This document shows, piece after piece, positions 32,501 to 42,280 of a stretch of DNA of 64,000 nucleotides (its first letter is position 1; every line of letters begins with the position of its first letter). Under the pieces are notes generated by a model that was not told where the DNA came from, did not search any database, and saw nothing but the letters and a program-made list of their open reading frames with translations. The stretch spans positions 10,083,429 through 10,147,428 of the forward strand of contig OZ037769.1 of the NCBI GenBank assembly GCA_964035545.1, in the 5' to 3' direction. Source of the DNA: Bugula neritina (lineage: Eukaryota > Bryozoa > Gymnolaemata > Cheilostomatida > Bugulidae). Made by a program: the position numbers and the translations under genes.

Positions 32501-35500
32501 TGTAAGAGTTTTCATTGTAGTAAAGAGAAGAGAGCCAACAACTTTAGAGAGAACGGCAAAAAATGAAAAGTTCAGGCAAAGTAAAAATGGCCAGGTTCCT
32601 CGAGTGTCCTCTCTACTGCAGCAGCCTTCACTCTGACTTAGAGCAACATGTGAACTACGTTTCATATGTAAAATTTGCAAAAAAGGAGCATAAATTATTG
32701 CTTAATGCATAGTATATTGTTAGAAATTTTTCTGAACTACCAAACATATATAATGATAAAAAAGTTGCACTAGAAAAGTATTTATTTGGACTTTATGAAA
32801 CACGGAACTTTTACCAGATACAAAGGTTTGTTAATTCCAGCGTGATTTTTAGTTTAAAAGTTCAATCAGTTTTCTTGCATCATAAAAGCAATTTGTCAAA
32901 AATTATGGAATTGTGAACACAGTGTCAGGCATTTGCAGTATACGGGAATGGTAACTATCTGATTAGCTAGCAGTATTTAACATTACTTTGTATATTAAAT
33001 TACTTACTCAAAAGATGTTAAACATAAATATATCCAATTTAAGTCAAAGTTTTAAATGATTAAATTAGCCATCATCCTTTTTAGCCATTTGTTGATATGA
33101 AAACCTGAATCATGTGACTAAATAAAAACTACAAACGATTATGTCACTAAGTTATATAACTCACTTGGTGCTCGAACTGTTCGTCGCTGTCCAACTCTCA
33201 GGAGAGACAACTTTTGAACTGATGACTTTTATTGTTGGTTTGCACGGAGATGTTGAAATAAGTTGACGCCTGCTAACAGTTCTTAGTGGTGACCTGCGTA
33301 TCAAGCATAATGATAGGTAAGTATAATAAGAGGTAAGTATAATGAGAGGTAAGTATAGTGACAGGTAAGTATAATGAGAGGTAAGTGTAATGAGAGGTAA
33401 GTGTATTGACAGGGAAATATAATGAGAGGTAAGTATAATGAGAGGTAAGTATAATGAGAGGTAAGTATAATGAGAGGTAAGTATAATAAGAGGTAAGTAT
33501 AATGAGAGGTAAGTATGATGAGAGGTAAGTATGATGAGAGGTAAGTATGATGAGAGGTAAGTATGATGGGAGGTAAGTATGATGAGAGGTAAGTATGATG
33601 AGAGGTAAGTAGAACAACAGGTAAGTGTAATGAGAGGTAAGTATAATGAGAGGTAAGTGCATTTAAAGGTAAGTGTAATGGAAGTTGTGAATCACAAAGA
33701 GCTTACAAGAGCAGACTTACTTAGGAGACTTTACAAGTCTTCTGGAGGACAAAGGAGTGACGGGCTTCCAAGAGCTCAGATTCTTGGCTATAAGCGGTGA
33801 GTTTGTACTTCCTGAAGGTGGAAGACCGGTCACCTTTGGTGACCAGTTCAACTCAGCTCTTTTGCTTTCTATCACGCCTCTAAGCATGGTAAAAATGGTA
33901 TTGATATATTATAAAGAAAGGACACTGTGCCACATATATAGAGCACTGTGTCAGACATGTCATATATAGAGCACTGTGTTAGACATGTCATATATAGAGC
34001 ACTGTGGCACACTTGTCATATATAGAGCACTGTGTCAGACATGTCATATATAGAGCACTGTGTCAGACATGTCATATATAGAGCACTGTGTCAGACATGT
34101 CATATATAGAGCACTGTGTCAGACATGTCATATATAGAGCACTGTGTCAGACATGTCATATATAGAGCACTGTGTCAGACATGTCATATATAGAGCACTG
34201 TGTCAGACATGTCATATATAGAGCACTGTGTCAGACATGTCATATATAGAGCACTGTGGCACACTTGTCATATACATTGTTTCTTACCCAAAAGCATGAC
34301 ACATATCATCTGAGGCATATTTATGCAGGGAGTTGGTCCAAAGTAGGACAGTAGTTTTCCGAAATGCTGAGTTGGGATGCTGAAGGGTAACAGAAAGGAG
34401 GGGTTCAATGAGCTGTAAGAAGGGAGGTGTCAACCGCTCTTCCAACATTTGCAGACTATCAGATACAGTTCTCCATATACTCAATACCTACAACCAGTGC
34501 ACCTCTCAATAACTTAGTTACCATTAGCTTATGATAAGCAGCTAATAAATTTACCAATACATAAAATAATATTGCTGCCTCTGTAGGGTAGAGAGATGTA
34601 CTTTATTGCTCAGCAGGTTTGGAATATGATTGCTTGTCCTCCAATCAGACCACACAGCTCAGCAATTCTATTGGTCAAACACGCAATTCTCAACCCACCA
34701 CTGTTGAAATGGTTCATTTTTTTAAAACTCTGTTCTAAGTCTAGACTTCGGAGTTCAGACTAATTGAATAAAAATACTATCTAGATATAATTTTGTAACA
34801 TGCATTTATACACTGTATGCTACAGCACTAGTATACCATAAGCCTTGTACTATGTTTGCTAAAAAATTTGGTTTAAAAAATAGAAACCTGGACAGATGTG
34901 TAAGCTGCACTGCTTTAACCTCTACATACAATGAGTTATTTTTAATGGCACAACCCTTTTACAAAAGTTATGCAGTGCAAAAAAGCTAAACCCCATTATT
35001 AATGAAGTTGTTCAACATGAGATGAGCTATACCCTGTATTATTGAGTAGTACTGTAATACTCACAATACACTCTGTATTATTGAGTAGTAGCCTACTGTA
35101 ATACTCAGAATATACCCTGTATTCTTGTGTAGTACTGTTACTCTCAGAATATACCCTGTATTCTTGCGTAGTACTGTAATACTCAGAATATACCCTGTAT
35201 TCTTGCGTAGTACTGTAATACTCAGAATATACACCCATAACCTACCTGAGGGTTGTCCAGCTGAAATAACTTGAGAAGATCGTTGGATGCAGATTTAAGG
35301 AAAGACATAACGACTGTAGGGGAAAACCTGGATACCAGGGCACGGTATATGGGAACAAACGGCTCTACATCAAGTGACGTTGCAGCCTGTAAACAAATCA
35401 AGATTGTCAGAGAGATATTGTTCAACATGTAATTATAGTATGTGAACAACTAATTAATAATGTACAAATACACATTATTTCAAATATGATTGGTTAAAGT

Positions 35501-38500
35501 AAAGTTGTGCCTGATAGTAACGAAACTATATAGCTTAAAAATAATAACCCATTTGAATTGCAATACCTGTGAAATTGATGGTCTCACGGCAGTAGCAAGG
35601 CACTTCACTATCAGGGGTAGAAAGGAGGTAGTATTAGCAGTTATGGATGACTCCATCTGCACAACTTCTAGCACGTTGTTGATGTACGTTAATATCAGAG
35701 CAGCCGACCAAGTTGGATGGCAGCCTTTTGTAACAAGCTGTCCAATGCATTCCCTGAGCCTAACAGACGTACACAAACTGCGTTCAGAGATTTGATGAAC
35801 CAACTGCAATATTTCACAGCCGACTTTATACTGTATCACAAATAAAGCTAGGACTTCATTAAACTACACTGAAAGACTCACTCACCTGGATGAGAGTTCC
35901 TCTCCCTGGGGTGAAGATTTCACACCCCGAGATGAAGAGATTGCACTGCTCTGCTCTTTCTTCAACGAGCACCACAGTACTTCCAGCAAACACACAGCTG
36001 GGTTTTTCTACAACAAAATGATTTTTAACATGCTGTTGGCAAAACGGTAAAGGTCGGTAATTCAGAATTCAGGCGACTGACACATTTTTAAAAAACCTTA
36101 AAAAATACCATCTTAATAATAAGTACTAAGGTATATGAAAGTTCCAGGTTAACATTGAAATAGCAGCTACCATATTAGAATTCAATTTTAACATTGAAAT
36201 GGCAGCTTACCATAATAGAATTGATCTCTGAAGGTGTGTAAATAGCAGATGAGAGGATATTCACGGAGAAGTCAGTCAGTGGCATCACAAGTTGCTAGAA
36301 ATACACGGATTCAAGATTCAAGGTCTTCTACTAATCAGCATGTGTTAGTCACGAGGTTGAATATTACGGAATCCACTCAACATCAAGAACGTGTGGAAAA
36401 CAAATTCTTAGCTATACAAGAGCAAAAACTGCCACTATCTGAAGTTAACTTGAACCTTTCAATATCATTTTTGCACAATTGTTTATCTTAATGGATTAAT
36501 GGAGAAACACGTCATCAGTGCACTCAAAGTTCTGATGATACAGAAGTTTGCAGCGACAGAAGACGTTTAGAAAAACCTACTATAGACCCAACTGTTTTCA
36601 AGATTTCAACAACACTTGATTTAAAGCAATTAAAATATTTTTGATAATATTATAAATATATTGAATGCAAATCAACTGTTGTTTGCCTGCTCTTGTAGTT
36701 GAATTATACAAAAATAACTTGAGTGATAAAAAATATAGAAAGAAATTATCTCTATTGACTTGTTACATTGATCTATTGTTAGTCTAGACATTATAATTAG
36801 TTTAAATTTTGTCAACATCATATTTTTGAGAAGAATTTTAGTATGAAACAGATAAAAGTGACAGACTGCAGGCTATAATGCTTGGAGTTGCACTTTCTTT
36901 AATCTGAATTGCTTTTTCAGAAAAAAATTAAAATTCACCAGAACATACTTATGTCTAGCATCTGGTCTAATGAGGGAACAAATCAGTAGTAAAGGAGACC
37001 TTCAACTTACAAGTACAAAATCTAATGAGCTGTGATGCTTGTGTCTAATAGCAATTGAGACCGACATCTTAATCAACTCTCTTAGAAGCTGATTGTCAGC
37101 TAGCTTTTCTTCAGATAATTCTACTGTATGCTTTACCAGCAGTGAGAAAGATTTCAACAGCAAGTTCATCATATCACCTACAGCATCACACATCGATAAT
37201 AAAGGCAACATTATATTACACATGCACGCACACATATATATATAGTTAGTAAAGTTCTCCGCAATATATACACACAAACACACACAATTCTAATATATGC
37301 TGACAACAGAAAAACAGCACACCACTCTCAGCACAATCCTAACAAAAGATTTTGTAGCAGGGAATGAAAAAGATGTAAATACATTAAACAGAATTCTGAC
37401 ATCTAATGCACAGGATAGAAGAATGATTGACTAAGGCATCAGGGCTGTGTGTATGCTAACCTTTACTGTCAGCAGATGAATGGGATTTAAGGTACTTCAT
37501 GGACTCATCAAGACTTTGAAACAACACTTTTGCACAGTGCTTTAAAATTGGTTTACTCAATTCTATATCTCTTTGTGTTGTTCCTGCAAATCAAATATAA
37601 ACACTTTTTTACTTGAATTAAATTAATTTTCAGTACGGTGGTAGACGCCAGAGCACGATGAAAATTTTGAACCCTTGCATTTTCTACGAGGAAATGCTGC
37701 ATGTTCTACAAGGAAATTATTATATGTATTGCAAACTTTGCAAGTTTTCTTAATAGCTCGGAACAATATCCCAAGATGTTGTGATTAGAAAACATTAACC
37801 ATTGGCTCTATTTCTTATTTCATTATTTGAAGAGATAGGAGACACCTAAACAAGAATTATCTTTCCATGAAAACCACTAGTTTCAATAAACAAAAACCTT
37901 GAAAGCAGCCATGAACTTACCAAGTTGAATTTCCTCCATGTAAGGAGGGTCATACTGTCCCAGGAACTGAAGTGTGACAGCAACAAGATGGTTGATGAGT
38001 AGAGGACTGCGACTGTCGTTAACCAAAGACTTTTCTGCCATATTTCGAGACTTCAAACCTGTATGTTTACATAAGTTATACTTAGTGCCTTACATTACCT
38101 GGAGATATAATATACTAGGTATTTCACTAGAGTAGTAGTGCAATACCTGGAGGTATAATAAACTAAGTATTTCACTAGAGTCGTACTTTACATTACCTGG
38201 AGGTGGTAGGGCGGATGAAGAATTATCGGCAAGGCAAAACTCTAGAAGTGGTTTACAAACCTGTAAAAACACAAAATTTTGCAACCTTGATATGAACACT
38301 TTCAATATAGGACAGAAAACTAATTTTCAGAATATAAAATGAGCTTGTGCATCACCTCGTAGGAATTTAAAATATCTGAGCTAATATTAAATCACTTGTA
38401 AAGAAGACATGTTAGTTTTAAAAAATAACTCTTTTTGAATAAAATTGAGAACAAAAATAATTAAAAAATCTATTCAATTAGTCACAGTAACGTGGTCTAT

Positions 38501-41500
38501 CAGTCCAAACTAATAAACTCACTGTTAGTAATATTCAATCTGCAATAAATCAGTGATGCCAGCCAATGCCGCTATAGTATCTACTCAACAGTATATAGGC
38601 TACGCAACAGTATATAGGCTACTCAACAGTATCTACTCAACAGTATATACTCAACAGTATATACTCAACAGTATATACTCAACAGTATCTACTCAACAGT
38701 ATATACTCAACAGTATATACTCAACAGTATCTACTCAACAGTATCTACTCAACAGTATCTACTCAACAGTATATACTCAACAGTATATACTCAACAGTAT
38801 ATACTCAACAGCATATACTCAACAGTATCTACTCAACAGTATCTACTCAACAGTATCCACTCAACAGTATCCACTCAACAGTATCTACTCAACAGTATAT
38901 ACTCAACAGCATATACTCAACAGTATCTACTCAACAGTATCTACTCAACAGTATCTACTCAACAGTATCAACTCAACAGTATCCACTCAACAGTATATAG
39001 GCTACTCAACAGTATCTACTCAACAGTATCAACTCAACAGTATCCACTCAACAGTATATAGGCTACTCAACAGTATCTACTCAACAGTATCAACTCAACA
39101 GTATCTACTCAACAGTATCAACTCAACAGTATCTACTCAACAGTATATACTCAACAGTATCTACTCAACAGTATCAACTCAACAGTATCCACTCAACAGT
39201 ATATACTCAACAGTATATACTCAACAGTATCTTCTCAACAGTATCTACTCAACAGTATATACTCAACAGTATCTTCTCAACAGTATATACTCAACAGCAT
39301 ATACTCAACAGTATCTACTCAACAGTATATACTCAACAGTATCTTCTCAACAGTATATACTCAACAGTATCTACTCAACAGTATATACTCAACAGTATCT
39401 ACTCAACAGTATCTACTCAACAGTATATACTCAACAGTATCTACTCAACAGTATATACTCAACAGCATATACTCAACAGGAATGGTATTGAAACTAACCG
39501 CTATTTTCGGTTTTATTATTTTACTTTGCTAACAATTCTTTATATAATATAAATATGAGTGATAAATGTACTTCTGTGAAATGCTGTTGAATAGATGAGT
39601 CCATTCTTCTGATTAGAAGCCACCAACAGTTGAACCTGGCTTTGAGAGAGAGCACATCATCAGACCTGTTACTCTTGGTCAACGGAACTATAAGAGGCTT
39701 TAGGAGTTGTGGTCTCAATAAATACTCTATAAAACACACCCTTTTATTACTACAAATTTTAGCTGGAAATAAACCATAATTTTATATGAAGTTCTTATCA
39801 AATTACACACCTCAATATATAGGTAGTTATTGTACATGTTACGAATAAACTAACATCCATTCAATCTACTTTCATAACATATATAACCATAGATATATAA
39901 TAGCTATATATTATATACAGTATATTCGCATATTACGTCAATGCATTTTTTTAATGTTTGGAAACAGCCGCATCGAATGAAAATTTTATAGCCATAAGCT
40001 CATGCAAGCTACAAATTCACCTATACGAGCATCCATCCATCCGCTTATTTTGAAGTAATAGAAAAGCAGTGAATATACACGTATACGTAGAAATAAACGT
40101 TTGTTTAATATCTACACCATAATTGACAAGCACAGTCGCTTAGTATCACTATCAATTGTGTAATAACTTACAACTAAGTCCTGCATACAATTGGAACTCA
40201 CCAACAGAAAAAGTGTTGATCAACAGTTTCCATGCTTCAAATGCTGCAGCTTGTCTCTCAGAGTAATTCTTGCTGAATGCTTTGGTCATAGCAGACATGA
40301 AAAGGTTTGTAGTGCTAATGTTCTCTAATTTATCAGCCATTATTAGAATGAGAAGCCCCCAAAACTTGATGGCAAAAATCTTACTGGCTTCATCATAGTA
40401 CTTGTTGATAATGTTGGTGATGTTTGCTATCACAACTCCCTTCAAATACAAAGTTTATACGCTGGTTAAACAGAATACGTTCAGTGGGACCTGAAGTTTA
40501 GAGAAATCTTGATGTGCTACAGAGCAATTACACATCCAGTTATACCTTTTGTATAAGAAGGCAAATATAATAAGGTGAATATTATAAGGTAAATTTCTGG
40601 TTTATGGCTAAATATAGTTACAGTGCAAAGGGTTGCAGTACTAGGGTTATTATAAAAGCTGTAACAGGTAATTTCACTGCAACTAAAATTTTTAAAGTAA
40701 TTGCAATTACAAATTTCGATGCACAAATTATATAAGCAGTAAAGTAAACATAGTAAAAGTGTTTACAAATTTCTAACTGAAATTGTTACTACAATTTGTG
40801 CTTAACTAGCAATGAAAGGATACTATAAAGATGCCTGCACTTACGGCCACATCAGACACAATTTCCCTGACAATGTGAGCATGTGCTGCGAGATGGTCGT
40901 AAGACATTTCTATGATATTCTGTGAGCAGAGTCGGAGTAGTTTGCTGACACCGTGAGCACAATAAGGTAGAACAAGAGAGAACCAGATCTTAGAGTTGGC
41001 CTTCATAATGCCTGGCTGAACTTTATAAAACCTACAAATAATAAAATTTGTCAAAATTATTTAATTTAATGCTTGGGCTAAACTATCCATTTTGATCGCA
41101 ACTATATTATCATGAGCAAAACATTTCACACACTTGGCAATAAGTTGCAAAGCTCCGGCTGCTACTGCATAACTGGGTCTGTTTGCTATGCTGCTTTTAA
41201 TGTCAGAGACAGCGTGCTGACAGGCTTGTAATGTGGGCAGCACATGGGGTGTCATCTCATCTGAGCTGACCAAGATGTCTCGCTTGAGAGACCACAGCAA
41301 CTGGCTGGCTTCCTGGCAATCGGTAGAGCTACTCAAAGAGGAAACCATTCCAGTGATGATGTCAGAACGATGTGACGCAGAAATGTTCAACCTGCAGGAA
41401 AGTAAACACTTCGGTTGGTCAAAACATATTCGCAGCAGTGAGTCTATTTGAATCATAACTAATAACTTTAGGTTGGTTGAACATAAATTAATACAATGGT

Positions 41501-42280
41501 ACGTATATTAAATTTTAAGTAAACTTTAGTTTTTTATTCTAATTCTATAAGTCAAGGGTTTGAGGCAGTAATGCAATATCCCCCGCCAAATATATTACAA
41601 GTAAAATATTTTAGATATAACCTTATGGGTAAGTTTATCACATTTAACCAGTAGGCATAGTATAGCTTTTTAATTCATTGATTTAATTAAATGCAGTCAA
41701 AGAATTTAAATAGCGGTTGAGTAATGGGCAACAGCAAAAGTACAGGTACTGATAACTCCCAAAGAAATCGCTGCATATGGAACTGACAACAGGTTAAATA
41801 TGCATCATCATTAGGTTCAAATGCCTCTAATCAGTTGTATGATTAATCAAAAAGTTTCTGGATGAGTACTAAGTCAAATGAATTATCAAAAAGTAAAACT
41901 ACTAGCATGATATCTGCTTCACATAAAACTGGAAAACAAAAACAAAATAATAAGCATTCACTTGTTATTCCCAGTTTCTTCAAAAAGTCTACCCAGGAGG
42001 TAACAGCTTCCATGACGAACATCCAAGCGGTCAGATGTGAGATCAGCTATTATGGCCGAGAGTTCAGCAGAGTCAGAATTTAGCTTGCTTATCAACTGGG
42101 CAGATTGGGCAACATATTCTTGTGAGTCCAGATCTAAGCTGAAAATGACACCGAGAGTAAAAATTAAACAAAATATCAAAATATTAATCACATAACTTCA
42201 TGACATCATACAAAGTCAAAATGCTAGAAGTTATTCACTAACCTTTGGAAAACTTTGTATACTTTGATTTGGTTTTTCAT
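25454..42280 (-). CDS. RIF1: RIF1, telomere-associated / replication-timing factor, 25 coding exons found
   Basis: RIF1 recruits PP1 to chromatin, sets replication timing and acts in 53BP1-linked double-strand-break repair. Minus-strand exons: 42280-42243, 42138-41962, 41391-41134, 41031-40845, 40439-40202, 39726-39572, 38260-38197, 38058-37921, 37583-37461, 37177-37011, 36007-35886, 35830-35567, 35386-35246, 34487-34288, 33879-33721, 33293-33165, 32308-32218, 32033-31851, 31646-29757, 29551-29415, 29186-29081, 26921-26766, 26608-26487, 26058-25883, 25701-25454. About 5.67 kb of coding sequence (1,890 codons; human is 2,472 aa). Phases agree at every junction except 37011 to 36007, where a small exon is probably missing. 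The ATG at 42280 follows an in-frame stop, but vertebrate RIF1 has about 60 more N-terminal residues, so an upstream exon is likely. Confidence 0.93.
26225..26475. repeat. 66-bp minisatellite in RIF1 intron, next to exon donor
   Basis: About 3.8 copies of a 66-bp unit made of two diverged halves. On the RIF1 strand units contain ATATAGTAAGTTATGTATG, so GTAAGT donor-like hexamers recur. The array starts about 10 bp downstream of the real donor of exon 26608-26487 (GTAAGTGTTG). Confidence 0.85.
27020..29070. repeat. 2-kb, 20-bp minisatellite filling a RIF1 intron
   Basis: About 102 head-to-tail copies of a 20-bp unit, AAGTACTGCCAATGTGTACT, varying mainly between TACTGCC and TATTGCC, with rare AATGTCTACT, AATGTTTACT and AGTATACACT variants. 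It occupies nearly all of the intron between the SILK exon (donor 29080) and the KVKF exon (acceptor 26922), and ends 10 bp from the donor. Each unit has a CCAAT pentamer. Confidence 0.98.
29757..31646 (-). CDS. RIF1: RIF1 large central exon (630 codons), disordered, SQ/TQ-rich
   Basis: A single open exon, phase 0 at both ends, starting ALEERFRVQPATPLALTSER and ending TPSPSRAQ before GTATGT. It is dominated by Ser, Thr, Asp, Glu and Asn. SQ/TQ motifs (the ATM/ATR consensus) cluster near its start: FNSQESLPS, TGTQQRK, SSQSQESSQSSETGSQRK, CESQETQE, LSSQERK. A basic patch (QRKSRKKR) could be a nuclear localisation signal. Vertebrate RIF1 has an equivalent large central exon. No folded domain is visible. 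Confidence 0.9.
31851..33879 (-). CDS. RIF1: RIF1 linker exons (four) with basic and SP/TP-rich segments
   Basis: Exons 33879-33721, 33293-33165, 32308-32218 and 32033-31851 encode low-complexity, Ser/Pro/Thr-rich sequence with basic clusters (RSRVSPAGKRS, KQSKRRLLVDTP). They carry many SP or TP dipeptides, possible CDK sites as expected for the disordered middle of RIF1. The donor of the last exon is placed at CCTTTA|GTAGGT because it keeps phase 0 into the large exon; other GT sites nearby are possible. Confidence 0.75.
33302..33690. repeat. 16-bp minisatellite filling a RIF1 intron
   Basis: About 23 copies of GAGAGGTAAGTATAAT and variants. It fills the 427-bp intron between exons 33879-33721 and 33293-33165, from about 8 bp before the acceptor to about 30 bp after the donor. 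On the plus strand each unit contains AGGTAAGT, a perfect U1-type donor, but that is antisense to RIF1. Confidence 0.95.
33935..34275. repeat. 28-bp minisatellite filling a RIF1 intron
   Basis: About 12 copies of CATATATAGAGCACTGTGTC plus AGACATGT. It fills most of the 408-bp intron between exons 34487-34288 and 33879-33721 and ends about 12 bp from the donor. Confidence 0.95.
34288..42280 (-). CDS. RIF1: RIF1 N-terminal HEAT-repeat region (14 exons)
   Basis: This is the alpha-helical Rif1_N domain. Collinear matches to vertebrate RIF1 include LQLIAKFYKVQPGI followed by KIWFSLVLPYCAHG, then IKFWGLLILIMADKL with AAFEAWKLLINTF, then RFNCWWLLIRRMDSSIQQHF joined to VCKPLL across the 39572/38260 junction. 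Next comes MMNLLLKSFSLLVKHTV. The exon at 34288-34487 has RKTTVLLWTNSLHKYA, equivalent to the end of the HEAT array. The AA|G join between 41134 and 41031 was chosen over reading on to 41061 because it restores this alignment; its donor is GTGTGT. Several introns here hold tandem repeats that start at the exon edge. Confidence 0.9.
34995..35240. repeat. 39-bp minisatellite at a RIF1 exon donor
   Basis: About six copies of a 39-bp unit (CTCAGAATATACCCTGTATT plus CTTGCGTAGTACTGTAATA). It begins about 5 bp beyond the donor of exon 35386-35246. On the RIF1 strand units contain TATTACAG, which resembles an acceptor. Confidence 0.9.
36249..36644 (+). pseudogene. Possible coding relic or retrocopy in a RIF1 intron, opposite strand
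   Basis: An open frame from ATG 36249 runs 80 codons to a TAA (36489-36491), then continues in the same frame for 50 more codons to TGA at 36642-36644. The protein is hydrophilic (for example SQSVASQVARNTRIQDSRSS and later CSDRRRLEKPTIDPTVFKIS) and not low-complexity. I do not recognise a family. It may be a decayed retrocopy, a transposon fragment or a chance frame. Confidence 0.3.
38090..38210. repeat. Tandem copies of a RIF1 splice donor (about 50-bp unit)
   Basis: On the RIF1 strand the exon 38260-38197 donor CCTCCAG|GTAATG is followed by two further copies, CCTCCAG|GTATTG (exon end would be 38147) and TCTCCAG|GTAATG (38099). The copies lie 50 and 48 bp apart, separated by a shared CTCTAGTGAAATAC block. 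The acceptor of the next exon is at 38059, so the whole intron is only 138 bp. Confidence 0.85.
38572..39480. repeat. 14-bp minisatellite in a RIF1 intron
   Basis: About 65 copies of CAACAGTATATACT with TATCTACT, TATCAACT, TATCCACT and TATATAGGCTACT variants. It lies in the intron between exons 39726-39572 and 38260-38197. The 312-residue open frame on the plus strand is created by the repeat (three units make 14 codons) and is not a gene. Confidence 0.97.

Noticed and set aside
38553-39491. 312-residue open frame on the plus strand
   Set aside because: It is entirely translated 14-bp minisatellite (repeated NSIYSTV), with no codon structure beyond the repeat, inside a RIF1 intron.
41061-41133. 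Extension of the RIF1 exon to the stop at 41061
   Set aside because: Reading on gives a stop with no donor. Splicing at GCCAA|GTGTGT restores a continuous match to the RIF1 HEAT region in the next exon.
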